DNA of 64,000 nucleotides from Mesostigma viride (GCA_009746045.1 RPFO01000934.1:62001-126000), one strand, 5' to 3'. Numbered from the stretch's first letter, positions 1-52,233 are shown. Program-made: numbers and translations. Notes: a model not told the origin generated them from the sequence alone.

Positions 1-453
1 TGCAATATAACACCTGGCCAGAACAGCCAGCTGTAACCAACCTGGCTCAACCAGCCATGTCTCTTTTGTACCCCTAATCAACTTAAAAACAATAACAATA
101 ATGTTGGGGGTGCAGACCTGCATTAAGAAATAAATAATAAAACAATACTGGAGTTAGTCTCCATGCTTTGCTGTAGACTAAGTCTCAAAGGCATTGTGAA
201 TACAACGTATGAATAAGCCTTGTAAACCTACGTTGGTATGTGAATATAAATACCACGTGGGCTATGCAGATAGGAATGCTAGTCGAGTCGCATACGTTTC
301 CCTAGATAGGTACTTTGGGTACTGAGGTACGTGACAGATGTCAGTACCCAGTATACGTAGTGTCCTGTCATTGGACGGTACTAGAGTATCCTAGATAGGG
401 ACCGTACTGCAGCGTGCATTGATCTGTGATCGCACGATGCAGTGACTAGACGG
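1..453. other. Left flank, no gene seen
   Basis: AT-rich to mixed sequence with no ORF resembling a known family and no strong repeat. Around 310-350 there is a short imperfect hairpin built on GGTACTGAGGTAC-like sequence. I see nothing else I can support. Confidence 0.5.
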
Positions 454-1541
454 CTACCTGTCATCGTGTGGCCTCGGGCCAACGGTCTGCACCCAACGGT
501 CACTGGCGGCGCAGCCAGTGAGAGGAACGTTGATAAAGGGTAAACCTATTTCTAATGAACCAAGCCTTAATTCACTGCTCATTGCATTCACTGTGTCTTC
601 AAGCAATATATCCCGTCGCAATCTAACTAGCACGTGCCTGGCGCATAACATAATCCACTACAATAATAAACAGGACGCAACCCTGCCAGACGCCGGTCTG
701 CAGTGGGCATGGCAGGGTAATGCCGTGTTGAGTGCGCACCGAAGTGGTCGACCCCTCATACAGCGTGCGGATGACGGTAATCAGGGGAGTGGGGACGCGA
801 GCGCGAGCAAGTACAGCCCATAGAGCGTCCCAGAGGACAGAATCAAAAGCCTTGATGAAGTCGACAAAGATCAGGATGGCGGGAAACTCACCAGGTTGCA
901 GGAGAGCGATTTCCTCGAAGAGGCGATGCGCGACGAAGATGGCCATGACGGGGTTGCGCCCAGGACGGAAGCCCATTTGACTTTCCCCAAGGTGACAGTC
1001 GAGAGCAGAACGAAGGCGGTTGAGGATCATGCGCATGAACAACTTGAGTGCGGCGCTCTGGATGCAGACTCCTCTGTAGTTGGCGGGGTCGTCTGACAGG
1101 GGAACCTTTGTTTTCGTACAGCATAATACGGTAGCTGTGCTGCCACTCAGGAATCGGTGGCGCGTCGGCAAGCAGGATCCGGTTGCAGACGTCAAGCAGG
1201 AACCCCGTGAGCGCCATCAGCTTAATCACCGGGGCTGGGAGCTGGTCAGGTCCAACGGCGGCATAGAAGCGGAGTTGCTTGGCGGCGGTGCTCAGCTCGA
1301 GCGCGGTGAACGGCGGGAGCTCGTTGGGGTCGGCCAGGGGTTCCGTCAGGGCTGGGTACGTGTAGTCCTGCGCAGCGGCGGGCGGCGTGGGCGGCGCAGG
1401 GACGTCCGCAGGCGCTACTGCCAGGCGTGCGGCCGCCAGAGGGCCAAGCAGCGGAGGCGGCGGGGGGGCGCCGAGCAGCCGGGACTGGGAGGAACTGATA
1501 CCACTGGTCGAGCCCCTCATATCGGGACCCTCATATCTCAC
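454..1541 (-). pseudogene. LINE reverse transcriptase, N-terminal half (inverted, decayed)
   Basis: This is the first half of a non-LTR retrotransposon reverse transcriptase, read on the minus strand. In order it shows AVGPDQLPAPVIK (motif 0), ANYRGV (motif 1), QMGFRPGRNP (motif 2), FVDFIKAFDSV (catalytic motif A) and GVWQGCVL (motif B, normally GVRQGC). The upstream part (to about 1,110) and the downstream part lie in different frames, so at least one frameshift is present, and the segment stops short of the catalytic YADD box. That box lies on the opposite strand at about 2,170. The fragment is dead as a gene. Family assignment rests on motif reading only; the clade is not settled. Confidence 0.85.
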
Positions 1542-2099
1542 ACAATGCTATACAAGCATAGGCCGCCATATCCGCATCATGCATGCATCTGCCATGATTA
1601 CCAGGTTGATGTTCCGTGCATAGATAGCCTATAAACGCATCCGGAACCCCAGGAAATGGTGCAGCGGATGTCCCGCGTAATAAACTGGATGCTCGGGCTG
1701 GCGCAGACTGCCTGGCCATAAGGAGAAAGACGATACGCTATGGCCCATCTGGCACTGACGACCAAGAAGGCAGTATTTTCCCACCTGTATTTTCCCAATC
1801 CTAAAAATCTGGCCATCATTGCCTGACTTACGAAAATCACGCATCACCACTCTGAGCGACATTCTGAACTGTTTCTAGCCGCGAGACGCAAAATTTCCCC
1901 GCCAAAGTCACGTGATAATTTCCTTTCCTGGGCTATATTTTACAGGCTATGGCGAATTCCCCCCCCAACCCTATACTTTTTTTGAATGCTCACGAGTTCC
2001 TGGACACGTTGGACCACTTGCCACCGTCACATCTGGCGCGGCGCTCCCGGAAATTTGCGAAATGTGACGGATACCAGAACTGGGTGCTGTAGCACTCAG
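1542..2099. other. Spacer between the two LINE halves
   Basis: About 560 bases with no continuous coding similarity. It should contain the 5'-most part of the inverted LINE segment and the inversion junction. No internal repeat is evident. Confidence 0.4.
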
Positions 2100-2690
2100 T
2101 TTACGGACTATGGTAACCCCGAGCGCGAACACGGCGGCGGTGGCCCTGGTTATGGTGGCGCCTGTCTGACCTGATTTATGCGGATGATACCACCCTCATC
2201 GAGCGCCCCGAGCACATTCAGACCTGGCTGGACTGTCTGGGCTTGGAGGCGCGGGCGGTGGGGTTGGAGATTAGTGTCAAAACGGAGGCGATGGTGGTTG
2301 GGGCAACCAGTCGCCCGCCGCTGCCACGGCTGCTAGACGGGAAGAAGGTCGACTTCCGTGATCGCTTCAAACTGCTGGTCTGGGGAGCATGCTCCCTGAC
2401 ACCGCCGACGATGTGGACATCCGCATCGGCCGGCCTGGCCTGGGCTAGCTGGCATCGGTCGCTCAAAACCTTCTGGCACTCAAAGGACCTGGGCGAGCAC
2501 CGCAAGCGCATGGGCTCCTCAAGAACCTGGTCCTAACGGTGCTCACCTATGGCGCCGAGGCATGGACGCTCACGGACACGCTGGCCACACGGCTGAACGG
2601 CACGGTAACCAGGATGCTCCGCCAGGCCCTGAACGTAGGGTTTTCCACACATTGGTCTTTAGAATCTTAATTGTACCAGGGTATGCCTCG
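2100..2690 (+). pseudogene. LINE reverse transcriptase, C-terminal half (decayed)
   Basis: Plus-strand remnant that begins just before the catalytic box: LSDLIYADDTTLIERPEHIQTW is readable at about 2,163-2,228, followed by EISVKTEAMVVG (motif D/E region). In a shifted frame comes the post-RT signature LTYGAEAWTLTDTLATRLNG near 2,540-2,610 and TRMLRQALNVG near 2,608-2,640, which follow the RT domain in many LINE proteins. Frames change several times, so it is a pseudogene. It continues functionally from the RT half lying on the opposite strand at 454-1,541, consistent with one element whose 5' part was inverted on insertion. Confidence 0.8.
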
Positions 2691-3255
2691 CATCTCGGAC
2701 GATATTAGACAGCGTAGGATAGCATTCGTAGGACATCTTGCACCAGTCAGGTAGACACCGCCCTTGGTCTGGCCGGCGCCCAGCGGCTTGGCCAGCTGGG
2801 GCGGCATATCCTGACCTGGCCTGGCCCCAAGGACATTCCTAAAAGGGTAGGTAAACATGTCATGACCTACCCACAGCAGTTGTTGGCTGACCTAGTGGTC
2901 CCAGCCCCGTTTGAACATTGCATTCACTCCCTCTCTCTTGCTTGGACTGCTAATAATGCAAAACAATTACGATTGTCCAGGCTCACACGCCAGCCCCTGT
3001 GGGCAAGCCCCCCCCCCCCCTAAATCGAGGAAGGGGCGCTTTGCTGAGTAGAATAGTTAGGGTTTTCCTAGATTAGATTAGTTCGGTTTCGCGGCTTTGC
3101 CCACCTCCATCCATCCAGCAAGGGAATATGAGCCACATGATCTCCCAACGGAGTCATGTTATAATTTAATTCGATTTAATTCAATGGGCTTTCCGGAAAG
3201 TATATACTACTACTCCCCAACGGGAGCACGTGCTTAATTAATTAATTAATTAATA
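2691..3255 (+). mobile_element. LINE 3' region ending in stem-loop and TTAA tail
   Basis: This is the presumed 3' untranslated part of the same element. It ends with the hairpin CTCCC-CAAC-GGGAG at 3,216-3,229, then GCACGTGC and a run of TTAA repeats to 3,255. The same stem-loop plus TTAA tail ends two other insertions in the window, near 45,260-45,305 and 46,720-46,756, so it is a family-specific 3' terminus. Confidence 0.6.
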
Positions 3256-3897
3256 TACAAGATAACTGCAGGCTCGAGCTACCATGGTCCGGATTCTCCC
3301 GATTTCTGGCCTGGGCTGGTTGTCTCCTTGATACTACCACATGATTATCTAAAAAAATCCCCCTACATGTTACAGTAGTACACGTTCAAATAATAGCTTA
3401 CAACGCGATAAATAATAGGAAAACAGGTCAACATGACCAGTTCCTAATTTCTGTCAATAAATGCTACATCAGTGTCACTATCCTTAAGGCGGCATCATGG
3501 TAATTGTAACCAAGGTTGGTTGGAACCAAGGTTCATTCCACAGGCGTAGCCTGCGTTGGGCGACCACCGCTTCTGGCAGTCCAGCTATATAGATCAAGCT
3601 TAGGTGTTTTGCATCCTGCTCACCAGCCAGGATATCAAAAGTAGTCAAAATGGACGCCACTTTCAGGAAGTAACACGGGTCTCTTTGCAGTGGCTTACTT
3701 GTTCAGAACATCTTGTCTGAACCCTCACTTCAAGGTGGCTCCAGCAGCGCGGGCGGGCGTTGCCTGTTACCACCCGCCGCGCCATGCCCCAACCCCCCCT
3801 GCCCCATCGCCATCGCGGCGTCCGCATCGCGGTGCGCGAGCTCCGACCCGGTCGCAAGCAGCGCCTTGAGGTGGTCCGCGACGCGCCCCGCGTTCTG
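3256..3897. other. 3' flank of the channel gene
   Basis: Non-coding stretch between the LINE tail and the predicted stop codon of the channel gene. It should include the gene's 3' UTR and polyadenylation site, which I cannot place. No repeat or ORF of note. Confidence 0.4.
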
Positions 3898-44808
<40,911 letters not shown>

Positions 44809-45000
44809 TGTCAGTGATGCAGATGACGATAGTGCCTGCGGCAGCGCGCCTAGTAGTGCGTCTTCCGCTGGTTTCCGACGTCAGCGGCAAGGAGGAAATC
44901 TGGATGCCAATCCTTGCCGCAATGGGCACGTCGCGACCTTGGGAGTCTTCCATACGGGAAAGAATGCGAATGCAGGGTAGAACGTAGCCATGCATAGCCT
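44809..45000. other. Region upstream of the predicted channel start
   Basis: Should include the 5' UTR and core promoter. No TATA box or other motif that I can defend. Confidence 0.35.
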
Positions 45001-45310
45001 AACCAGCCGTAGCCAACAGACATCAGCCAGCCTATAACCTATGCGCTTCGCCTAGCACTGCTGTTTGCTCACGTCTCCATAGCAATGCAATGCTCACACG
45101 GGACATATTGCACCCACAAGGGATGCCCCGGATCGTTTAGTTAGACGGGTCCGATTGATGACCCTGTGGCATGCCTGTGGCGTGAGGGAAGGTGGGGGTC
45201 TCTGCCCCCGGCCTACCCGTCGTGCACACTCAGGGATTAAAAGCACTTAGGTGCTCCGTGACTCCCCAACGGGAGCACGTGTTTGATTAATTAATTAATT
45301 AATGAATCAA
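45000..45310 (+). mobile_element. LINE 3' end or SINE with TTAA tail
   Basis: Ends GGGATTAAAAGCACTTAGGT then the hairpin CTCCC-CAAC-GGGAG and a TTAA-type tail. Over about 220 bp it is roughly 75-80% similar to the insertion at 46,334-46,756, and its tail matches the LINE at 3,255. It could be a SINE sharing a LINE tail or a severely truncated LINE. Confidence 0.65.
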
Positions 45311-45740
45311 TACGGGAAACGCCTAGGTCAACTATCCCGTCGCGAGAAGTCATGAGATCCTAGGCGGGCAGCAACTATCAGGGCCAGTCACGATGTTTAT
45401 CGCTGCTACAGTAGTGACGACGTCCAGTCGCTGGGGCTTTCGATAATTGCAGGCTCATTCGCCTTCGTGCTGATAATGGAGGCACGGGCACCGGCAATAT
45501 CGTCTGCATCCGAAATTTTCACTTGATTCATTCAGTTTGAAATTGTGATATTGAAATCCTATCCATCGTCATGTCTTCAGGTGGCGCCTCTCTAATAATT
45601 AGCTACAGGCCCATGCGACCGCTTGGTCCGTCATACCATTGCTCTATTAATCATCACCTTGATGCACTGAAATAGCAGGAATAAATGCCGCACGTGAGGA
45701 ATATGCAGCAGGCAATGGCGATGGCAACATAAAATATTAG

Positions 45741-45874
45741 TTCTATTAACCGTGGAACTCCAGGGTAACCAGACTCTTTATTAAAACAATAAGTAGAGCA
45801 CATCGGGAAGTGGCCCTCAACTGGCCATCCTTACCCATGGGAACACTTTATGTCCAAAAAGGCTAGCCTTACCC
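45741..45874 (-). repeat. SDR segment B2
   Basis: 134 bp beginning TTCTATTAACCGTGGAACTC, repeated at 46,287-46,854 (there split by an insertion). Forms the 3' end of the element. Confidence 0.92.
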
Positions 45875-45907
45875 CCAAACAGGCAACACACAGGGAGGGC
45901 GGGTGGG

Positions 45908-46289
45908 AAAACAAAAGAGACCGCCATGAGCTAGGTGAGCAAGCTTTTATCGTGTTTCAAGGCCAACGGCTCTCTACCAACGGCCAGATCCGGCAACGGC
46001 CTCTAAACAGTTTTAGCAGTCAAGTTTTACTTCAGATATTGCTTGTTGCAAACCCGTCCGCAATCACAGATCTGCTAGGAGAACCTAGACGCAGAAATCC
46101 GTCGTCAAGGTACTCAGCACACCGTCAAGGTATGGGCCGCAACAATTAGGCCATATCATCCGTAATACTCGTACACTAGAAGCCTAATCAACCTTATTAC
46201 GATCACATCACCCAGCTCTATTTCACCTAGCATCAGCGGCTCCCCTTCCGTATCACTATAAAGAAACTATGTTCAGAGAACCCCGATTC
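45908..46289 (-). repeat. SDR segment A2
   Basis: 382 bp identical, as far as I can read, to A1 at 57,889-58,270. Its junction with B1 at 46,287 reproduces the joined ends of a circular intermediate. Confidence 0.93.
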
Positions 46290-46854
46290 TATTAACCGTG
46301 GAACTCCAGGGTAACCAGACTCTTTATTAAAACCCCCCAGCGGGCTAGAATAGCAATAGCCCTAGCTTGTAACCATTGGCGTCACTGCCGCTAAGGCAGC
46401 CATGCCTAGCTGTGCCAACACACCTAGTCACGTGCCGCCAACGCACGGTACACAACCAGCCATAGCCTTAGCCTAGTCCTAGTACAGCCATGCTACGCCC
46501 TGGCTATGTTCAGATTACTTGCCCACGCTCCTTGCTATGATATGCTCACATGGGTCTTATTGCACCCACAGTTTGCCGGATCGTTAGCCTGTCCTTTTCG
46601 CTAGCCGCGCCCGATTGCAGCTGTGGCATGCCTTTGGCATGAAGGAGACTGGGGGTCTCTGCCCTTTCTCCTGTAGTGCACACACAGGGATTAAAAGCAC
46701 TTCGGTGCTCCGTGACTCCCCAACGGGAGCACGAGTTTAATTAATTAATTAATTAATTTATTAAAACAATAAGTAGAGCACATCGGGAAGTGGCCCTCAA
46801 CTGGCCATCCTTACCCATGGGAACACTTTATGTCCAAAAAGGCTAGCCTTACCC
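46287..46854 (-). repeat. SDR segment B1, interrupted
   Basis: Second copy of the 134-bp B segment, split into 46,287-46,333 and 46,768-46,854 by the TTAA-tailed insertion. Confidence 0.9.
46334..46756 (+). mobile_element. TTAA-tailed retroposon inside SDR segment B1
   Basis: A 423-bp insertion flanked by the 11-bp direct repeat TTTATTAAAAC (46,323-46,333 and 46,757-46,767). The uninterrupted B2 copy has this 11-mer only once, confirming the duplication. It ends with the family hairpin CTCCC-CAAC-GGGAG and TTAA repeats. The 11-bp duplication indicates target-primed insertion. Confidence 0.9.
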
Positions 46855-46930
46855 TTACATCCCTCCCTGGCGACCCAAGCCAGGGGCAAAACAAAAACCG
46901 GTGGACGCATAAGACAAGAATGAAGGGAAC

Positions 46931-48994
46931 TTAAGAGGAAGGCAGAGAAAAGACGCTCCGCCAAATGCGCGGGGGGCAGGCGGCGATAGCCCGAACCAGG
47001 GCGTCAGGAAGGGTGAGGGCCAAGCTCCGGTGCAATCCCACATAGTGGGCGACAGTTTTGCTGCTGCGCCAGCGACCCCGATGCTGAATATCAGCCATGC
47101 TGCGCTGCCGCAAAAAATCATAGGTAGCCCCCCCATGCCGCAGCCCGTGAATGGTAAACACCGTGTCGACCCCCAAAGCTTGCGTGGCCTGATGCCAAAC
47201 CCGGCTGAACTGGGCATAATCGTAAGGGAACACCCGCTCCCAGGCCGCCTTGCCTCGCATACAAGCCCGCAAGAGGGTCTCAGTCATGACATCCTCGATC
47301 ACCACAGACTGCACCTCCCCCTTAGCCGTCTTAGCTGACATCAACAACAAGGCGCCCCGCTGCGAACCCCGCAACCGAACATCAGGCTGCAAGCGCACAT
47401 GGCCGACCAACAGGTTGAGCGCCTCCGATACCCGCAGGTATTGTTGGAAAATAACGATGACCATCATAGCCGCACGAGGCTGCCGCTGGAGCACCATAGT
47501 ACAAGCAAGCGCAAACGCAGCCTCCCATGGAATGGGGGGGGGGGCACGAGGGGGTGCCAACGTGCGCCAGCCAGCCAAAACACTTCGTGCCAAGGCCCAA
47601 TCCCGCACCTCCCGGGGAAAGTACAAATTCAGGCCCATAAGCGCATTGACACACAACTGGCGGCTGTAACACCGTGAGTGCGCCCAAGCGACATACTCGC
47701 AATAGTATTCCTCTATCGTCAAGCCGCGCAACAAGCTGCCAACCCGACCCCGCCGGCTCGCCCACCATGCGAAAAAGGACCTGAGCCCCCGATGGTAAAC
47801 CATCAAAGTAGCCGGCTTCACCTTGCCCTCAAGAAGGGTCAAGTAGCTAGCGCCAAGCCGAGGCCCGGGATTGGGATGAACACCCTCGCGAGTCAAATCG
47901 CGGACCCACCCGGCCACCGAGGCAGCCATGGAAAGCCCCCGCGAAGGCCCATCCGCAGGCTGAAGCTCACTTGGCGTCCAGACCCATTGTGAGCGGCTGC
48001 CGGTGACCAACGTAAGAGCGCACAACCGGCGGCATTGCTTGTTTAACCGGTAAGAAGAGGAACGCCCTTTAGCCAAGCAGCCCAAAGCGGCAGTGGAGTC
48101 CACTAACCTCACCACCCGCTTACCCCATGTTCCGAGGTTCCGGGCCGAGCGCTCCACCCCCTTCACAGCGGCCCGCACTTCCTTCTCGTTGATGTGCATG
48201 GTCGAATCGCGCCAGCGACTCTTGATCCCTACGCGCCATGGCCCGTGGATGATGGCTTTTTCCGCGGCCTTGGTCAAGGGTCTAGGCCCGGCATACATGG
48301 CCTCACCTGGGGTGAGGAGGGTTGGGTAACCCCGCACCTCCCGGGCCCGAGCTAATTCCGTCACCTCAGCTGGGGCCATCTCAGCGTAGACAACCCCCTG
48401 CCCAAAACTAGACGCATCCGAGGCCACCACCACCGGAGCCAGGGCAGCCCCCCGGTCCACACGGAGCATGGGGGCCAACGCCATGGCACACTCGAGCTCA
48501 TCGCGCACACCTTGCCACAAAGGTCGCGTTCGCTGGCCCCACCCCTTGAGGTTGATGAACTTAAAACTCTGCTGCCATATGGACAAGCAAGTGCGGCTGA
48601 GCATCTGCAGCCACACCCACCGGCCCACGACGGCCGCCAGCGCCTCAGCGGTAGCGCGTCCCCTCTCGAGGAGTACACGAGTGTGCGCAACCACAAGGGT
48701 GAGCTGCTTAGCTGTCGGCTCCAACACCCCATCCCGCCGGTGAACAACACCCAGAGCTTCTAGCTCGTCCTCCCCCTCCGGGCTAGCCATGATCGTCTTG
48801 TCCTTGGAGGGCACAAGGTTGTTAGGCGCGTACCCGTCTTCAATAGCACTCGCGATTAAGCGATTCACCGCCTCGCACGTGCGCCCATTGCTGACCACCA
48901 GGTCATCAATAGTGATGGATACCATAGGGGCAGGGGGGTCCTCAAGGTCGATTTGCATCTCCCTCGTGCTCTCCTCCTTGTACTCGATGGCTAG
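46931..48994 (-). CDS. ORF2 C-terminal part: RT end, RNase H, tyrosine recombinase
   Basis: Continues the RT after the 6.7-kb insertion. VSITIDDLVVSN is the catalytic IDD box. RNase H shows VVASDASSFGQGVVYAEMAP, HINEKEVRAA, RLVDSTAALGCLAKG and LQPADGPSRG, with acidic residues D, E, D, D in order. The tyrosine recombinase has the full catalytic set: R in QYLRVSEALNL, H-x-x-R in HGLRHGGATY, W in GRWRSSKT and Y in AHYVG. The frame is open to the stop at 46,931. RT, RNase H and recombinase in one ORF, with no integrase or protease, defines the DIRS/PAT order. As it stands it lacks its own start because of the insertion. Confidence 0.93.
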   Translation of the reverse strand, partial: LAIEYKEESTREMQIDLEDPPAPMVSITIDDLVVSNGRTCEAVNRLIASAIEDGYAPNNLVPSKDKTIMASPEGEDELEALGVVHRRDGVLEPTAKQLTLVVAHTRVLLERGRATAEALAAVVGRWVWLQMLSRTCLSIWQQSFKFINLKGWGQRTRPLWQGVRDELECAMALAPMLRVDRGAALAPVVVASDASSFGQGVVYAEMAPAEVTELARAREVRGYPTLLTPGEAMYAGPRPLTKAAEKAIIHGPWRVGIKSRWRDSTMHINEKEVRAAVKGVERSARNLGTWGKRVVRLVDSTAALGCLAKGRSSSYRLNKQCRRLCALTLVTGSRSQWVWTPSELQPADGPSRGLSMAASVAGWVRDLTREGVHPNPGPRLGASYLTLLEGKVKPATLMVYHRGLRSFFAWWASRRGRVGSLLRGLTIEEYYCEYVAWAHSRCYSRQLCVNALMGLNLYFPREVRDWALARSVLAGWRTLAPPRAPPPIPWEAAFALACTMVLQRQPRAAMMVIVIFQQYLRVSEALNLLVGHVRLQPDVRLRGSQRGALLLMSAKTAKGEVQSVVIEDVMTETLLRACMRGKAAWERVFPYDYAQFSRVWHQATQALGVDTVFTIHGLRHGGATYDFLRQRSMADIQHRGRWRSSKTVAHYVGLHRSLALTLPDALVRAIAACPPRIWRSVFSLPSS

Positions 48995-49079
48995 CCCTAA
49001 GCTCGTCTGGATTTGTACTAGAACACGCAATTTGTAGTTCATTTTGAAAAGTTGTATTTTATTGAATGTAAAGTTTCCA

Positions 49080-49345
49080 CTTAAGTCTCTGAGGAAGGGG
49101 AAGTTCATAGGACCCGTGACACCGTGACATCGTGACACCGTGACACCGTGACACCTCAAAATGCATATAAACACACATCTTTGCAGGTATGCAGTGATTA
49201 TTAATGGGGATGATGTATTCAATGGGTCATTGCAAGTTTTACCTATGCTTCTGACACCGTGACACCGTGACACCGTGACACCGTGACACCGTGACACCGT
49301 GACACCGTGACACCGTGACACTGACACCGTGACACCGCAAATACC
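49080..49345. repeat. Left subterminal 9-bp satellite (GACACCGTG)n
   Basis: Two arrays, 49,114-49,155 and 49,250-49,335, of the 9-mer GACACCGTG. The same 9-mer in reverse complement fills the right subterminal region. Confidence 0.95.
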
Positions 49346-49616
49346 ACGTATACACCTTCATAATAATCCTAGTAGAGACATTCATTTCTCCATACATCTC
49401 GGTCATCTCACCATATATCGTCTCATGTTGATGTATTCTTGTTGTGCGTGTAGGTACCTTGCCGGGTCATGACAAGTTCAGCCATTCCTCGTTTATGCGG
49501 TCCAACGTCGCTTCAATAGGGCATGTGATTAATATCTGGTAACAACTTATATATGTTGGCACGCCATGCGTCCAGGAATAGTTGTCTCTCTCTATGCATG
49601 CAAGCAACCATCAAAA

Positions 49617-50021
49617 TCACTTTGTCATGAAATCACTTGCCGGGATTTCAGTTTCTCGCTGGCCGGCCTGAAAAAGCTGGTTCTTTATAAACTCTTTCCG
49701 ATCCGCAGGCTTCTTAGACCACATGTCGGTCCTCATCGTCCTGAGCTCCTCGAAATGCACGCTTCTCAAACAATGGCGGCCACAACCACAGTCCCAGTCC
49801 CTGCAAAGTGCCGCAGCCAAGGACGAATCCTGGGTGCATTTCGCCAACACGGCGGCTGCAGATAACCGGACCCCGCGCCTCGCCATCATATTGAACACGA
49901 CGACGCCCAGGAGTAATAGCAAGAAGAACATTCCCAAAACCTGCCAACCCAGCGCCCCCGCACTGGGCTCCATGAAAACGCCGGGTCTCGCCATGGCTAT
50001 GTCAACTGGGCAATGTTGCAA
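49617..50021 (-). CDS. Small ORF of unknown function inside the 6.7-kb element
   Basis: 134 codons. A predicted hydrophobic stretch (WQVLGMFFLLLLLGVVVFNM) precedes a Cys-rich segment (CRDWDCGCGRHCL) and a charged helix (RTDMWSKKPADRKEFIKNQL). The CxC-x-C plus R-x-x-x-W arrangement is reminiscent of N-terminal modules of some eukaryotic DDE transposases, but I cannot confirm this. There is no catalytic domain next to it, so it may be one exon or a remnant. Confidence 0.4.
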   Translation of the reverse strand: MQHCPVDIAMARPGVFMEPSAGALGWQVLGMFFLLLLLGVVVFNMMARRGVRLSAAAVLAKCTQDSSLAAALCRDWDCGCGRHCLRSVHFEELRTMRTDMWSKKPADRKEFIKNQLFQAGQRETEIPASDFMTK

Positions 50022-50230
50022 ACATCATTTGTCCCCCCCCCTCCCCATCTATTTCTACGTTGGCAGATGGCAAACGTAGATCCCCACGCCATGTGGGGGG
50101 GGGAATCTAACATGGCAGACCGGGATGTCACGCCAGCCCGGTCTGCCCGAGTTGTTTAGCCCATGTTACCTCATTTGGCAGCGATCACCATCGCTGCCGC
50201 TCTCGTGAATTCGGGGTGAAAGCGCACGGT

Positions 50231-50530
50231 GTCACGGTGTCTCAACATGTTTGTAGTAGGTTTGTAGTTGGTGTCTCGGTGTCTCAGAAACTCGTGGTCC
50301 GCATTGAGTGGGTGTCACGGTGTCACGACATCTGATTGGCCCGGTTCAGATTCGTTTTTTTTTAATTTTTTTTAATTCGTTTTTTTTTTTTTTTAATTTG
50401 GGGCGAATCTGAACCGGGCCAATCAGATGTCGTGACACCGTGACACCCACTCAATGCGGACCACGAGTTTCTGAGACACCGAGACACCAACTACAAACCA
50501 ACTACAAACATGTTGAGACATCGGTGTCAC
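50231..50530. repeat. Long hairpin around a T-rich loop
   Basis: Arms of about 125 bp (50,231-50,354 and 50,404-50,530) are nearly perfect inverted copies separated by about 50 bp of T-rich sequence. The arms include the same GTGTCACGG motif as the subterminal satellites. Confidence 0.93.
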
Positions 50531-51465
50531 AAGGTGTGCAGCAGGTATTTCCTTTCAATCCCCGAGGAAATTATCAACCATTCATCGGCCATTCTGGTCA
50601 GGATAGCTAAGAATGGCTAGCGAATAAAAAGGCAGTATCGAGGCTGGAAATTTTAGTGTATGCTCCTAGGGTCATATATTACTTGCCGTTATTTTTTTTC
50701 GCCACAAATTCTGCGGAGTCCTTCGGCATTTTGGCGTCATTCACAGGTGGGTGCCTGTTTTGTCGCCGATTTTCTCTCGACCCCACCTACCTGCAGCAAA
50801 AAATTTTCCCGATGAAAGTCGCCCTAACATCTGGTTTTTGACACTAACCGACGCATTTTTTAGTTTTTAAGGCCTTGACCGAAGCACTTTTTTCATTACC
50901 GGCTCAGTTTGCTTTAACCGAGCTGGCGCGATTTTTAATCCAATTTCTAGGCTGGGCCAGGCGTCGCAGACCCGTAATCCGTTTTTAAGTGCTTTTGTGC
51001 CCGATATCGTGTCTTTTGCAGGCGTTCTTGGCATCAAAGACGCCGTGGCGTCAGGGGCTAAAACGGACCTCCGCACGTTCGTTAACTGCGGCGAGCATGT
51101 CAATGCCGCCAGCAATTTTTGCTGCCGCGTCTGTGAAACGATTGCGATGCAAGACCGTTTTCGACGTGACGGAGTGGTATGTGCACATTCAGGTGCGAAT
51201 TTCTTCGCTGTTGAAACCCCGGCCGGTAGCAGACAAGTATTTCACCGTATCCCCTTTCCCCGAGTCTCTCTTTTCCGTCATGTTTTCATCTTACGGAAAG
51301 CGCGTATAAAGCATCAGTGAGCGACAGTATGATGGCGAGCCGTTTGCTCGCATCAGGGCTGTGCGGCTTATTCTAGAGAGAAGCGACATCAAGCAGATTT
51401 TGCAGCCGGATGTGAGGGAGGGGCCCTGCTGGGGTGGGAATAAACTGCTGTGAGTGACCGATCCA
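50531..51465. other. Interior of the 6.7-kb element, nothing recognised
   Basis: About 930 bases. A plus-strand frame at 50,997-51,320 contains VNCGEHVNAASNFCCRVCET, which has clustered cysteines but no match that I can name. Confidence 0.35.
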
Positions 51466-52181
51466 CTCCCTCCTCCCTCCCTCCCTCCCTCCCTCCCTCC
51501 CTCCCTCCCTCCCTCCCTCCCTCCCTCCCTCCCTCCCTCCCTCCCTCCCTCCCTCCCTCCCTCCCTCCCTCCCTCCCTCCCCCTCCCTCCCTCCCTCCCT
51601 CCCTCCCTCCCTCCCTCCCTCCCTCCCTCCCTCCCTCCCTCCCTCCCTCCCTCCCTCCTCCCTCCCTCCCTCCCTCCCTCCCTCCCTCCCTCCCTCCCTC
51701 CCTCCCTCCCTCCCTTCCTCCCTCGTGAACTCACTCGTGGACTCACTCACTCGTGGACTCACTCCCTCACTCACTCACCCACCCACCCACCCACCCACCC
51801 ACCCACCCACCCACCCACCCACCCACCCACCCACCCACCCACCCACCCACCCACCCACCCACCCACCCACCCACCCACCCACCCACCCACCCACCCACCC
51901 ACCCACCCACCCACCCACCCACCCACCCACCCCCCCCACCCACCCACCCACCCACCCACCCACCCACCCACCCACCCACCCACCCACCCACCCACCCACC
52001 CACCCACCCACCCACCCACCCACCCACCCACCCACCCACCCACCCACCCACCCACCCACCCACCCACCCACCCACCCACCCACCCACCCACCCACCCACC
52101 CACCCACCCACCCACCCACCACCCACCCACCCACCCACCCACCCACCCACCCACCCACCCACACCACCCACCCACCCACCA

Positions 52182-52233
<52 letters not shown>

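Noticed and set aside
1080..1634. Plus-strand 184-codon ORF
   Set aside because: Antisense shadow of the LINE reverse transcriptase; no family resemblance.
48995..49001. CCCTAA/TTAGGG at the ends of the 6.7-kb element taken as interstitial telomere
   Set aside because: Only a single hexamer at each end, and it is part of a 32-bp terminal inverted repeat.
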